Numbered from the stretch's first letter, positions 1 through 8,662 are shown. The stretch is 64,000 nucleotides of DNA from Lichenicola sp964248625 (GCA_964248625.1 CAXTZG010000006.1:1-64000), one strand, 5' to 3'. Numbers and translations: made by a program. Notes: a model not told the origin generated them from the sequence alone.

Positions 1-54
1 GCCTACCAGCTGTTCGATCAGCAAACCTCAGGAAAAGGCGTCTTCCTGATCTGA
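1..54 (+). CDS. C-terminal end of a probable zinc-type medium-chain dehydrogenase (partial)
   Basis: The window opens inside a reading frame of 17 residues ending at a TGA at 52-54. The tail AYQLFDQQTSGKGVFLI has the pattern of the C-terminus of zinc-dependent medium-chain dehydrogenases, in which a final helix with an aromatic/Leu-Phe pair precedes a short GK-V-hydrophobic strand. Only this fragment is visible, so the assignment is inference from a weak motif. It lies 62 bases upstream of the sugar-type ABC operon on the same strand and could be its first gene, for instance a polyol or sugar dehydrogenase. Confidence 0.4.
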   Translation, partial: AYQLFDQQTSGKGVFLI

Positions 55-116
55 CACCAGACAAAGCGCCGAGCCGCGAATAAGCGGTCGGATGAACAAC
101 GGGAACGGTAACAAGA

Positions 117-1061
117 ATGTCGACATTGAAAACCCTCGCGGCAGCGACCGCGATCCTGTCCATCGTCGCAACCCAGGCCGCCGTCGCGCGGGATCTCACG
201 ATCGCCTGGGTGCATGGCAACGCCGCCGCCCAGTCCGAGCAGCGCGTCAAGGACGGTTTCGTGGCCTACCTCAAGGACCACAACATGCACTGGAACGTCA
301 GCTACCTCGATAGCGGCGGCCTGGGCGAGAAGACCGCCTCCAACATCACCGATGCCGCCTCGCGCGGGGTCGATGCGATCCTGATCACCATGGCCGACCT
401 GCGCGCTTCCCGGGCCGCGCTGACCGAGGCGACCGCAAAGCACATTCCGATCTTCACCGTCGACAGCGGCTGGACTCCGGGCGTGATCGTCGACGTCACC
501 ACCAACAACTGGCAGATGTCGGCGGAGGTTTCCGCCTATCTGGTCAACCTGATGGGCGGCAAGGGCAACGTGGTCATCTTCAAGATGGACGCGCTGCATG
601 CCACCCGGAAGCGCTCCGACACCATGGACATCGTCCTGAAGGAGAATCCGGACGTCAAGGTGCTGGCCACGCACAACATCGACTATGGAAACTACTTCGA
701 GGACACGCAGCGCACGATGCAGGACTACGCGACCCGGTTCGGCGACAAGATCACCGCCGTCTGGGCGCCGTGGGACGAGCCGGCGCAGGCCGCGATCAAC
801 GCGCTGAAGGCGGCCGGCCTGCATCCCTACGTCACCGGCATGGACGGACATCCCCCGGCCCTGAAGTCCATCTGCCAGCCGGGCAGCCTGTTCGTCGCCA
901 CCGGCCGCCAGCAGTTCGAGAAGTTCGGCTCGATGTCCGCCGACTGGATCGAGCAGATCGTCGACCAGAAGAAGGACGCCCGCTCCGTCGTGCCGACGAC
1001 CACGGTCTATCTGCCGGCGCCGCTGTTCACCAAGGCCGATTGCGCCAGCCTGAAGAGCTAG
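117..1061 (+). CDS. Sugar-type ABC transporter periplasmic substrate-binding protein
   Basis: This 314-residue protein starts with a clear signal peptide (basic MSTLK, hydrophobic core, A-V-A-R cleavage region near residue 25). The mature part reads as a type I periplasmic binding protein of the RbsB class: an opening beta strand LTIAWVHGN, then DAILITMADL, a mid-domain GNVVIFKM strand and a hinge region around AVWAPWDEPAQAAINAL. The signal peptide fixes the start. It is followed after 12 bases by the ATPase and then the permease, so it is the receptor of a three-gene carbohydrate importer. The substrate cannot be read from the sequence. The neighbouring monooxygenase and MFS genes hint at an unusual sugar, polyol or related small molecule. 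Confidence 0.85.
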   Translation: MSTLKTLAAATAILSIVATQAAVARDLTIAWVHGNAAAQSEQRVKDGFVAYLKDHNMHWNVSYLDSGGLGEKTASNITDAASRGVDAILITMADLRASRAALTEATAKHIPIFTVDSGWTPGVIVDVTTNNWQMSAEVSAYLVNLMGGKGNVVIFKMDALHATRKRSDTMDIVLKENPDVKVLATHNIDYGNYFEDTQRTMQDYATRFGDKITAVWAPWDEPAQAAINALKAAGLHPYVTGMDGHPPALKSICQPGSLFVATGRQQFEKFGSMSADWIEQIVDQKKDARSVVPTTTVYLPAPLFTKADCASLKS

Positions 1062-1073
1062 GGGTTCCCCGCC

Positions 1074-2642
1074 GTGATCGTTCTGCAGGGGATCACCAAG
1101 GCGTATCCCGGCACCACCGCGCTCCGGGACGTCGACGTCTCGTTCCGGTTCGACGAGGTGCACGCGCTGATCGGCGAGAACGGCGCCGGCAAGACCACGC
1201 TGGTCAGCATCCTCGGCGGCAGCAACATGCCCACCGCCGGGACGATCACCGTGGACGGCACGGCCACCAGCCTGTCGACGCCGGCGGCGGCACTCGCGCA
1301 CGGCATCGCGCAGGTGTCGCAGGAAGGCAGCCTCGTCGCCCATCTCAACGGCGCGGAGAACATCCTGCTCGGCGCCGAACCCACCGCCGGCCGGGTGCTG
1401 GTGCGACGCGCCGAGACGCTTCGGCAGGCGGAAGCGCTGCGCCACCGCTGGTTCCCGCACACCGCGATCGATCTGCAGGTTCCGGTGGAGTATCTGCCCT
1501 TCGCCGACCAGAAGGTGATCGAGATCCTGCGCGCGCTGCGCTCCGCCGCCCGCCTGCTGATCCTCGACGAGCCCACCGCCACCCTGCCGGCCCGCGAGAA
1601 GCAGGATCTGTGGGCGCTGATCCGCAGCCTTCCGGCGCAGGGCGTCGGCATCGTGCTGATCAGCCATTTCCTGTCGGAGGTCGTTGCGCTGTCCGATCGC
1701 ATCACCGTGCTGCGCGACGGCAGCAAGGTCGCGTCGCTGCTGCGCGGCGAGGCGGACGAGCGCGTGCTGATCGGCCACATGCTGCAGCGCGAGATCGGCA
1801 CGGCCGCCGCGACGACGACCGCCGGCGCGCGGGCAGCCGTGGATGGCGTCGAGCCCGTCCTGGCGGTTTCCGGCTGGACCACGCCGCACGTCCGCGTCGA
1901 CGACTTCGATGCCCGGCCTGGCGAGATCATCGGCCTGATCGGCCTGACCGGCGCCGGTCATTTCGAGTTCGCGGCGTCCTTGTTCGATCAGTCCGCGCTG
2001 ACCGGCGGCACGCTGCGGATCGCCGGCCGGCCGGCGGCGTCGGGGAATGCGCGCCGCAACCTCCGGCGCGGCATCGCCATGGTGTCGGATCACCGCATGA
2101 TCAATTCGCTCGTGGCCGAATGGACCGTGCGCGAGAACCTGTCGCTCGCCCATGCCGACGCCTCGTCGGTGGGCGGGTCCGGCGTGCTGTCCATGACGCG
2201 CGAGCGGTCCGAGGCGAGGCGCGTCGCCGCGGCGATGACCGTGCGTGCGCATTCGGTGGAACAGCGGGTCGGCGAACTCAGCGGCGGCAACAAGCAGAAG
2301 GTTTCAATCGGCAAATGGCTGTTCGGGCGCGCCGAGCCCTACCGCGTCCTGGTGTTCGTCGAGCCGACCGAGGGCGTCGATGTCGGCGCCAAGTTCGAGA
2401 TCCATGCGCTGATGCGACGCCTGGCCGGCGAGGGTGCCGCGATCGTCGTCGCCTCCTCCGACTTCCTCGAGATCATGACGATCGCCGACCGCGTGCTGCC
2501 GTTCGTCGTCGGCAGCCCTGCCGCGCCGATCGAACGCGACGCCTTCACCGAGGCCCGCTTCATCCAGTCCATCTCCGGCTCGTCGCCCGCGGGCGGGGCC
2601 GAGCCCGACTGGCCGCATCCCAGTCTTGGAGCCGTCGCATGA
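1074..2642 (+). CDS. Sugar ABC transporter double ATP-binding protein (RbsA/MglA class)
   Basis: The protein has 522 residues and a GTG start. It carries two tandem nucleotide-binding domains, as usual in monosaccharide importers. Domain 1 has Walker A GENGAGKTT near residue 37, a degenerate signature loop (LPFADQK in place of the usual LS-x-x-x-Q) and Walker B LLILDEPTATL. Domain 2 has the characteristically degenerate Walker A (GLTGAGHFEF) but a good signature, LSGGNKQKVSIGKWL, followed by VFVEPTEGVDVG. In Walker B of domain 2 the usual Asp-Glu is Val-Glu, so catalysis probably depends on one site. Its last four bases overlap the permease start (ATGA). Confidence 0.88.
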   Translation: MIVLQGITKAYPGTTALRDVDVSFRFDEVHALIGENGAGKTTLVSILGGSNMPTAGTITVDGTATSLSTPAAALAHGIAQVSQEGSLVAHLNGAENILLGAEPTAGRVLVRRAETLRQAEALRHRWFPHTAIDLQVPVEYLPFADQKVIEILRALRSAARLLILDEPTATLPAREKQDLWALIRSLPAQGVGIVLISHFLSEVVALSDRITVLRDGSKVASLLRGEADERVLIGHMLQREIGTAAATTTAGARAAVDGVEPVLAVSGWTTPHVRVDDFDARPGEIIGLIGLTGAGHFEFAASLFDQSALTGGTLRIAGRPAASGNARRNLRRGIAMVSDHRMINSLVAEWTVRENLSLAHADASSVGGSGVLSMTRERSEARRVAAAMTVRAHSVEQRVGELSGGNKQKVSIGKWLFGRAEPYRVLVFVEPTEGVDVGAKFEIHALMRRLAGEGAAIVVASSDFLEIMTIADRVLPFVVGSPAAPIERDAFTEARFIQSISGSSPAGGAEPDWPHPSLGAVA

Positions 2643-3622
2643 GCGACATCACCCTCGCCGACTCCCGCGTCCGCCGCCCCATGTTCTCCCGGCAGGTGCT
2701 GCTCCGCTACAGCACGCTGATCGTGCTGGCGATCATCTTCGTCTGCTTTGCGCTGTTCGTGGATCGTTTCTTCTCGGCCGCCAACCTGATCAACATCCTG
2801 CTGGAGATCTCGGTCCTGACCATCGTGGGGGTCGGGCTGACGTTCGGCTTCGCCTGCCGCGAGATGGATCTTTCGGTCGGCTACGCGGTCGGCCTGGCCG
2901 GCCTGCTGGTGCCGCTGCTGCTGGTGGCGGGCTGGGGGCTGGTCCCGGCGCTGCTCGTCGGCCTCGGCGCCGGCCTCCTGGTCGGGCTGGTCAATGCGGT
3001 GCTGGTGACGGTGATCGGCGTCCCGTCGCTGATCGCCACCCTGGCGATCGGCTCGATCCTGTATGGCGTGAACTTCCTGATCTCCGGCGGCCGCGCCATC
3101 TATGGCGGCCTGCCGGACAGCTACCTGTTTCTGGGGCAGGGCCGCATCGCCGACATCCCCGTGCTGGCCATCATCATGCTGGTCGTGGTCGCCGGCGCGT
3201 GGTTTGTGATGGAGCGCACGGTGTTCGGCCGGCACCTCTACGCCGTCGGCGGCAACATGCGCGCAGCCGAGCTGTCTGGCATCAGCGGCCGCTTCTATCG
3301 CTGCGCCGGCCTGATCGCGAGCGCGCTGTTCGCCACCGTGTCCGGCTTCCTGCTCGCTGCCCGCCTCGGCTCGGGCCAGCCCAATGCCGGACAGAACTAC
3401 CTGCTCGACGGCCTGGCGACGGTGTTCATCGGCATGACCATGCTCCGGCCCGGGACGGCGACGATCCTCGGCACCTTCTTCGGCGCCCTGTTCATCGGGG
3501 TGATCAATAACGGGCTGAACCTCGTCGGCCTGGACAGCTTCGTGCAGAGCATCGTCAAGGGCATCATCATCGTGCTGGCGGTGTCGGTGATCTCGCGCAC
3601 CACCAAGCTCCGGATCCTTTAG
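2639..3622 (+). CDS. Sugar ABC transporter permease (RbsC class)
   Basis: This 327-residue integral membrane protein has about eight to ten hydrophobic segments, the first at about residues 25-45. The RbsC-like features are the AANLINILLE segment, the VNAVLVTVIGVPSLIATLAIGSI helix region and the cytoplasmic coupling-type loop around FGRHLYAVGGNMRAAELSGI. The start ATG overlaps the ATPase stop as ATGA, indicating translational coupling. It forms the transmembrane channel of the importer encoded by the two preceding genes. Codon use matches its neighbours and nothing looks truncated. Confidence 0.88.
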   Translation: MSDITLADSRVRRPMFSRQVLLRYSTLIVLAIIFVCFALFVDRFFSAANLINILLEISVLTIVGVGLTFGFACREMDLSVGYAVGLAGLLVPLLLVAGWGLVPALLVGLGAGLLVGLVNAVLVTVIGVPSLIATLAIGSILYGVNFLISGGRAIYGGLPDSYLFLGQGRIADIPVLAIIMLVVVAGAWFVMERTVFGRHLYAVGGNMRAAELSGISGRFYRCAGLIASALFATVSGFLLAARLGSGQPNAGQNYLLDGLATVFIGMTMLRPGTATILGTFFGALFIGVINNGLNLVGLDSFVQSIVKGIIIVLAVSVISRTTKLRIL

Positions 3623-3645
3623 AACAAGACAGGGGACGCATTCTC

Positions 3646-3939
3646 ATGGCCGCCCGCTACATCGTTGCGCGTTTTCAGGCCCAGCCCGGTCGAGCCGACG
3701 AGGTGGAGCCGCTGCTGCGCGGCTTCGTCGAGCCGAGCCGCGACGAGGAGGGCTGCCTGTTCTACGACCTGTGCAGGACCATCGAGGATCCGGACCAGTT
3801 CGTGATCGTCGATGGATGGCGCGACCATGCCGCGTTCGAGGCGCATGCCGGGACCGAACGCGTCGCTCGCACCCTGGCCGCCCTCGAGCCGATGCTGCTG
3901 GAGGCGCCGACGATCACCATGCTGGATCGCCTGTCATGA
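3646..3939 (+). CDS. Small antibiotic-biosynthesis-monooxygenase (ABM) domain protein
   Basis: The 97-residue protein has the single ferredoxin-like fold of the ABM/YgiN family: an opening strand YIVARFQAQPGRADEV, a helix, then EEGCLFYDLCRT, FVIVDGWRDHAAFEAH and a C-terminal strand. Members are cofactor-free quinol or small-molecule monooxygenases, or stress proteins that act on reactive aromatics. It begins 23 bases after the permease stop with GGGGACG-like purine bases upstream, and its stop overlaps the MFS start (ATGA). It is therefore the fourth visible gene of the transporter operon. Its substrate is unknown. Confidence 0.75.
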   Translation: MAARYIVARFQAQPGRADEVEPLLRGFVEPSRDEEGCLFYDLCRTIEDPDQFVIVDGWRDHAAFEAHAGTERVARTLAALEPMLLEAPTITMLDRLS

Positions 3940-5186
3940 GCGGGGCGCAGGCAGCGGGGGCGCCGCGCGACGGCTCACGCTACGTGACCTATCTGGTGGT
4001 CGTAGCCCTCGCCGGCTGGGCGCTCGCCTCCTACGACCTCAACCTGCTGGTTCTCGCCTTGCCGGCCATCGCGCGGGACCTGCATATCTCCGAAGTGCGG
4101 CTCGGCATCCTCGGCTTCTTTGTGTTCGGCGCGCAGTTTCTCATCACGCTGTTCGCCGGCTATGCCATGGACCGCTTCGGCCGTCGCCGCGTCTGGATGA
4201 TCTGCCTCGCCGGCACGGCGCTGTTCACCGGTCTGACCGCGATCGTGAGCGGATTCTGGTCCCTGGTCGCGGTGCGGGCGCTGGCATCCGGCCTTGCCTA
4301 TTCGGAGCTCGCGGTGTCCGTCACCATCGTGAACGAACAGGTGCCGGCTCGCGGGCGGGGGATCCTCTACTCGGTGGTGCAGGGGGGCTGGCCGCTCGGC
4401 GTGTTCCTGGCTTCCGGCGTCTACCTGGCCTTCGGCCATCTCGGCTGGCGGCTTGTCTTCCTGTTCGGCATCCTGCCCGTGCTTGCCGTCATCCTCGGCC
4501 GGCTGTTCATCCGCGAATCCGGACGCTTCGAGCAGGAACGCAGCCTCCATCCGGACGATGCCGAACGCATCACGCTGCGCGAGCTGTTCCTCGAGCGCGG
4601 TCCGGTGCGCCGGCAACTGCTGCTGTTGTCGGCGTCCTGGATCTTCTACGGCATCAGCTACGTGGCGACGAATTTCTACATCACCTACTGGCTGACCACC
4701 TACAAGGGCTATTCCAGCACCGGTGCCAGCACCCTGCTGCTGGTTTCGGGCGGCGTGGGGTTCTTCTTCTACATACTGGGCGGCGTGCTTGGCGAACGCT
4801 ATGGCCGGCGCGAGGTGCTGATCGTTTCGGCAATCGCGATTGCGCCGCTGACCGTGCTCTTCTATTTCACCGTGTCGCCCGCAATGACCGCGATCGTCTA
4901 TTTCGTGCTGTATCAGGCGACGAACGGCACCTGGTCCGGTGCCGGCTATGCCTATCAGGGCGAAAGCTTCCCCACGCGCATACGCGGGTCGGCAGTGGGA
5001 TTCCTGTCGGCGATGGGCGTGCTGGGCTTCACGCTGGGCAGCCTGCTCTGGACCATCGTCTCGGCGTTCGGCAATCCGGCCCTGACATGGTTCCTGATCG
5101 CGACGCTGTTCTCGCTCGGCACCTGGGTGACCCTGCTGCTCCGCCGCATCCCTCCCGGTCTCGAACTGGAAGCCATCGCTGCCTGA
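3936..5186 (+). CDS. MFS transporter (sugar/metabolite:H+ symporter type)
   Basis: This 416-residue protein has twelve predicted membrane segments. The MFS signature after TM2 is clear (GYAMDRFGRRRVW), with a second copy in the C-terminal half (GGVLGERYGRREVL). The arginine-rich central loop (RESGRFEQERSLHPDD) separates the halves. A charged D-x-N pair in TM1 (SYDLNLLVLALPAI) resembles organic acid or sugar symporters. The start is the ATG at 3936, which overlaps the monooxygenase stop by ATGA. It is the last gene of the operon. Having an MFS carrier next to a complete ABC importer suggests import plus export, or two related substrates. Confidence 0.82.
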   Translation: MSGAQAAGAPRDGSRYVTYLVVVALAGWALASYDLNLLVLALPAIARDLHISEVRLGILGFFVFGAQFLITLFAGYAMDRFGRRRVWMICLAGTALFTGLTAIVSGFWSLVAVRALASGLAYSELAVSVTIVNEQVPARGRGILYSVVQGGWPLGVFLASGVYLAFGHLGWRLVFLFGILPVLAVILGRLFIRESGRFEQERSLHPDDAERITLRELFLERGPVRRQLLLLSASWIFYGISYVATNFYITYWLTTYKGYSSTGASTLLLVSGGVGFFFYILGGVLGERYGRREVLIVSAIAIAPLTVLFYFTVSPAMTAIVYFVLYQATNGTWSGAGYAYQGESFPTRIRGSAVGFLSAMGVLGFTLGSLLWTIVSAFGNPALTWFLIATLFSLGTWVTLLLRRIPPGLELEAIAA

Positions 5187-5253
5187 CCGGATCGAGAGGG
5201 CAGTCCTGAGGCGATCGAGGACCGGCCTTCATGGCCGGCCGGCAGACCATCTC

Positions 5254-5277
5254 GCTGGCAGCGTCCATGCTGCCGGC
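5254..5277 (+). terminator. Hairpin, possible terminator of the transporter operon
   Basis: GCTGGCAGC and GCTGCCGGC form a nine-pair stem with one G-T wobble around a GTCCAT loop, 67 bases after the MFS stop. No T-run follows, so rho-independent termination is uncertain. Confidence 0.3.
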
Positions 5278-5463
5278 AGGCGTGCCCCGCAGAAAACCGG
5301 CGGTCGGCGCGACGTCGCGCTGGTCGGTCTTGTTGCATGCCGGCTCGCTCTGCCGGTAGGTCTCTATCCCCGCATGGGGTGGAGGCTGCTGACCCGCCTG
5401 CCGGCACCGCGCGGCGTTTTGGCCCGATCGAGTTCCCGGCCGCAAAGCGGCGTGTGCCCGATA

Positions 5464-5494
5464 TTGCCTTCCAGCGGGCGGTCTGCGTTATAAC
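5464..5494 (+). promoter_or_regulatory. Possible sigma70-like promoter of the SPFH/P-type ATPase cassette
   Basis: TTGCCT (5464-5469) and TATAAC (5489-5494) match the -35 and -10 consensus in four and five positions. They are separated by 19 bases, slightly longer than optimal. The site lies about 40 bases before the short upstream reading frame and 115 before the first SPFH gene. Confidence 0.35.
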
Positions 5495-5532
5495 GTAGCC
5501 GGACCAGCCGACATTCGGGCCTGCCAGACGCG

Positions 5533-5619
5533 ATGACCGACCAGGCGCAAGAGACAGCCATGCAGGACTTCACGATGATCCGTCTCGACGCCGGCCCGGA
5601 TCGCCGCCCGTGCGCCTAG
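5533..5619 (+). CDS. Possible 28-residue leader peptide overlapping the SPFH gene start
   Basis: An ATG-started frame encodes 28 residues (begins MTDQAQETAMQDF, ends DRRPCA) and stops at 5617-5619, seven bases inside the following SPFH gene. The overlap would allow translational coupling or attenuation. No homology is recognised and it may be chance. A purine-rich Shine-Dalgarno sequence is not obvious upstream. Confidence 0.25.
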   Translation: MTDQAQETAMQDFTMIRLDAGPDRRPCA

Positions 5620-7529
5620 CGGAGCTGTCCGCGTTCAATTCGGCGAGGAAGCAGGCGGTCGGGCTCCATCTGGGTGGGGCGCTCTGTGTTCTCGTCGCGG
5701 TCGCCGCCATGGCGGCTCCGGATGCCGCCGACGCGTCGGCCGGAATGCTGCCCAGCGTGGGTGCTGCCTTCATGCTGCTGGCGGCCGGATGCGTGGCCGT
5801 GGGCCTGATGGCACAGGCCCGAGCCCTGGCTCTTCGCGCAGAACAGCTCGGCCTGCCGACAGCCGAGGGCGGGTCGATGCAGGACGAGCCTGCCCCGGAT
5901 GGCTGGCTGTGGCGTCGTGCCCGCCGCCGCTCGACCTGGCAGCAGGCCGCCGCCGGTGGTGTGCTGTCGGCGCTCGGGGGAGCGGCGGCGGTCTTTGCCT
6001 GCGGCAGGGACGTGGCCTGGGCCTCGACGCCGGGCGTGGCGGCGATCCTGGCAGCGGCCGCGTTGATCGGCGCCTTCGTGCTTCTGGTGCTGGAGCGCCA
6101 TCTCGCGGCCTTCGACGCGCTGGCGCTTCCAGAAGCGCCGGCGATCGCGGCACTCGTGCGCGTGCCGATCGCGGTGTTCCTGCTCTGCGGGATCGGCTGC
6201 CTGCTGCTCTATGCCGGCATCGGCGCGGGCGCCTATGCCGGCCGCGTGTCGGCGGCGTTCTGCCTGCTGGTCTCGATCGAGATGACGGTGCGGGCCGCCG
6301 CCACGCTGTTCGTGCCGTTCCCGCCGATCGCGGACGCGCGTGCGGTCGCGATGAGCGCGATCGCGCAGGCGCTGGTGCTGCGGCGTCCGCGTCCGGTGGC
6401 AACGACGGTGCGCGACCTGTTCGGGATCGATCTGTCTCGGAGCTGGGCGCTCGCCTTTGTGCGCGCGGCGCTGGCGCCGGTGCTGGCCGTGCTGGTGGTG
6501 TTCGGCTGGGGCCTCAGCGGCATCGAGGCGCTGCGTGTCGATCAGCGCGCCATCTACGAACGCTTCGGCCGCCCGGTCGCGGTGTTCGGACCAGGCCTGC
6601 ATCTGCACCTGCCCTGGCCGCTGGGCAGGCTGCGGCCGGTGGAGCTCGGCGTCATGCACGACGTCCCGATCGTGTTCGATGCATCCGACAGCAACGCCGC
6701 GTCCCTCCCGGGCCGGACGGCGCTCGCCGGGACCGAGGGCCAGCCAGGTCCCGCAGCCGACCGGCTCTGGGACGAGAGCCATCCCTCGGAGGCCGCCTAT
6801 CTCGTCGCCAGCCTTTCGCGCGGACGACAGAGCTTCGAGAGCGTCAACATCGACCTGCGCGTCGTCTACCGCGTCGGGCTGTCGGATGCGGCGGCGCTGG
6901 CGGCGGCGTATGCGTCGGACGATCCGCAGCGGCTGGTACAGGCCAGGACCAGCCGGTTGCTGGCGCATTATTTCGCGCATCACACGCTGCTCGACGTGCT
7001 GGGCGCCGACCGGGCGACGGTTTCGCACGACATCGCGTCCGACCTGCAGGCCGAACTGGATGCGATCCCGGCCGGGGTGGACATCATGGCGGTGGTGGTG
7101 GAGGCGATCCATCCGCCGCCGGGCGCTGCCGCGGCCTATCATGCCGTGCAGACCGCCCAGATCAGTGCCCACACCGCCATGGCGGAGCAGGAAGGCTATG
7201 CCATCAGCCGGACCAGCGACGCCCAGCGCGAAGCCGGGGCGCAGCGCGACCAGGCGGCCGCCCTGGCGCACGAGGCCGTGGTGGACGCGACCGTCCGCTC
7301 CACCGGGTTCTCGACCGATCGTGCCGCCGATGCGGCGAGCTCGACCTCCTTCCGGCTGGAGCGCAGGCTGGACGCGCTGACCACCGGGCTCGCGCATCGG
7401 CAGCTGCTGATCATCGACCACCGGCTGCGCGGGACCGGCAGCGACGAGCCGATCCTCGATCTGCGTGCCTCGGGCGGCAGCCCGAACGGGGTCGTGCTGC
7501 CGCCACCGCCACCAGAGCAAGCGCCGTAG
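5610..7529 (+). CDS. Multi-spanning SPFH (HflK-like) membrane protein
   Basis: The protein has 639 residues and a GTG start. The N-terminal ~300 residues hold about seven hydrophobic segments, far more than canonical HflK, which has one. After the last helix (about residues 283-303, ending FGWGLSGIEAL) comes an SPFH/band-7 domain opening with RVDQRAIYERFGRP and PGLHLHLPWPLGRLRPVELG. An Ala/Glu-rich coiled-coil stretch follows (about residues 510-580). It is the first of three consecutive SPFH genes that end in a P-type ATPase, and it stops 11 bases before the next start. SPFH proteins assemble ring scaffolds in membranes and modulate proteases such as FtsH. Here the partner is probably the ATPase. 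The family is clear, the role is inferred. Confidence 0.8.
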   Translation: MRLAELSAFNSARKQAVGLHLGGALCVLVAVAAMAAPDAADASAGMLPSVGAAFMLLAAGCVAVGLMAQARALALRAEQLGLPTAEGGSMQDEPAPDGWLWRRARRRSTWQQAAAGGVLSALGGAAAVFACGRDVAWASTPGVAAILAAAALIGAFVLLVLERHLAAFDALALPEAPAIAALVRVPIAVFLLCGIGCLLLYAGIGAGAYAGRVSAAFCLLVSIEMTVRAAATLFVPFPPIADARAVAMSAIAQALVLRRPRPVATTVRDLFGIDLSRSWALAFVRAALAPVLAVLVVFGWGLSGIEALRVDQRAIYERFGRPVAVFGPGLHLHLPWPLGRLRPVELGVMHDVPIVFDASDSNAASLPGRTALAGTEGQPGPAADRLWDESHPSEAAYLVASLSRGRQSFESVNIDLRVVYRVGLSDAAALAAAYASDDPQRLVQARTSRLLAHYFAHHTLLDVLGADRATVSHDIASDLQAELDAIPAGVDIMAVVVEAIHPPPGAAAAYHAVQTAQISAHTAMAEQEGYAISRTSDAQREAGAQRDQAAALAHEAVVDATVRSTGFSTDRAADAASSTSFRLERRLDALTTGLAHRQLLIIDHRLRGTGSDEPILDLRASGGSPNGVVLPPPPPEQAP

Positions 7530-7540
7530 GAGGCCCGAGC

Positions 7541-8662
7541 GTGTTCGGTCATCACCACAACCATGCGCATGATGACGGCCATGGCCACCATCACGGACAC
7601 GCCCATGCCGGACACGACGAGCATGGGGATGGGGATGTGGATGGCAGCGTCCTGCGGCTGCGCCGCTATGGCCGGTTCGGCCTCGCCGGACTGATCGCCG
7701 CCGTCGCCTTCGCCGCCGCCTGCCTGACGACGGTCGAGCCGGGCGAGGCCGTGGTCATCACCGCGTTCGGCGATCCGGTCCGGATCCTGACCGAGCCGGG
7801 CCTGGCGCTGCGCTGGCCGGCGCCGTTCGAGGCCTCGGTGCCGGTCGACATCCGGCTGCGCACCACATCGACCGGGCTGCACGACGTCGGCACCCGCGAC
7901 GGGCTGCGCATCCTGGTGCAGGCCTATGTCGCGTGGCGGGTGCCGAAGGACGCACGCCACATCTCCCAGTATCTCCGCTCGGTGCGCAACACGCCCGCCG
8001 AGGCGGCGGAGCAGCTGCGCAGCTATGCCGGCTCCTCGCTCGAGATCGTGGCAGCGCAGTTCGACCTGGCGCAGCTCGTCAACACCGACCCGTCGAAGGT
8101 CCAGCTCGACGCCTTCGAGGCGGCCCTGAAGACGCGGCTGGAGGCGCAGGTGCTCGCCACCTACGGCATCAGCATCCTGCAGGTGGGAATCGAGCGCCTG
8201 ACCCTGCCCAGCGACACGCTGGAGGCGACCGTCACCCGCATGACGGCCGAGCGGAACACGGTCGCCGATCGCGTCACCGCCGAAGGCGACCGCGCCGCGT
8301 CCGAGATCCGCTCCCACGCCGACCGCGACGCCCGCATCGTGGTGGCCGACGCCCATGCCGAGGCGGCGCATGTCGAGGCGCAGTCGCGGCTGGACGCGGC
8401 GAGGATCTATGCCAAGGCCTATGCCGGCGCGCCGGAGCTCTACACGCTGCTGCGCTCGCTCGATACGCTGCAGACCGTGGTGGGCGAGAACACCAGGCTG
8501 ATCCTGCGCACCGATGCGGCGCCGTTCCGCGCCTTCGTGGACGGACCGGCCGCGGTGGCGTCGCCCGCTGCATCGGCATCGGCGGCCACGTCGCTGTCTG
8601 CTCCCGCTCCCGCTCCCGCTCCGGCCCCGGCCCCGGCCCCGGCAGCGGGCAGGATGCGATGA
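7541..8662 (+). CDS. HflC-like SPFH protein with histidine-rich N-terminus
   Basis: This 373-residue protein uses a GTG start with GGAGG eight bases upstream. Thirteen of its first 28 residues are His, interspersed with Asp and Gly (HHHNHAHDDGHGHHHGHAH), a likely zinc, nickel or copper-binding segment on the side opposite the SPFH domain. One transmembrane helix follows (FGLAGLIAAVAFAAACL), then the SPFH domain opening VEPGEAVVITAFGDPVR. A helical region, about residues 235-300, is rich in Ala-Glu and has repeated DAHAEA-type segments. The tail is Ala-Pro repeat. Its stop overlaps the next start (ATGA). The metal-binding reading is inference from composition plus the adjacent metal ATPase. 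Confidence 0.8.
   Translation: MFGHHHNHAHDDGHGHHHGHAHAGHDEHGDGDVDGSVLRLRRYGRFGLAGLIAAVAFAAACLTTVEPGEAVVITAFGDPVRILTEPGLALRWPAPFEASVPVDIRLRTTSTGLHDVGTRDGLRILVQAYVAWRVPKDARHISQYLRSVRNTPAEAAEQLRSYAGSSLEIVAAQFDLAQLVNTDPSKVQLDAFEAALKTRLEAQVLATYGISILQVGIERLTLPSDTLEATVTRMTAERNTVADRVTAEGDRAASEIRSHADRDARIVVADAHAEAAHVEAQSRLDAARIYAKAYAGAPELYTLLRSLDTLQTVVGENTRLILRTDAAPFRAFVDGPAAVASPAASASAATSLSAPAPAPAPAPAPAPAAGRMR
8600..8645 (+). repeat. Ala-Pro coding hexanucleotide repeat
   Basis: About seven tandem units of GCTCCC, shifting to GCCCCG, encode an AP repeat at the C-terminus of the His-rich SPFH protein. It is a low-complexity, slippage-prone tract and probably a flexible tail. Confidence 0.75.

Larger units (their letters stand above)
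5187..5532. other. Intergenic region between transporter operon and SPFH cassette
   Basis: No convincing gene is present. It contains an imperfect hairpin at 5254-5277 and a possible sigma70-type promoter at 5464-5494. One minus-strand frame around 5290-5350 contains NKTDQRD, vaguely like the KTD-x-RDA motif of IS110 transposases, but the flanking residues do not follow that family, so I do not call an IS. Confidence 0.4.

Noticed and set aside
18..2252. 744-residue minus-strand reading frame antisense to the ABC transporter genes
   Set aside because: Low-complexity Arg/Gly/Ala/Asp composition, no domains, and it lies opposite clearly coding genes. It is a product of high GC content.
5290..5350. 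Possible IS110 transposase remnant (NKTDQRD on the minus strand)
   Set aside because: Only a seven-residue resemblance. Flanking residues do not follow the family and no end or partner sequence was seen.
5616..7520. 634-residue minus-strand frame opposite the first SPFH gene
   Set aside because: Composition is Arg/His/Gln-rich without motifs. The plus strand has clear SPFH domain and membrane segments.
8600..8645. Short tandem array considered as a CRISPR or regulatory repeat
   Set aside because: It is an in-frame Ala-Pro codon repeat without spacers.
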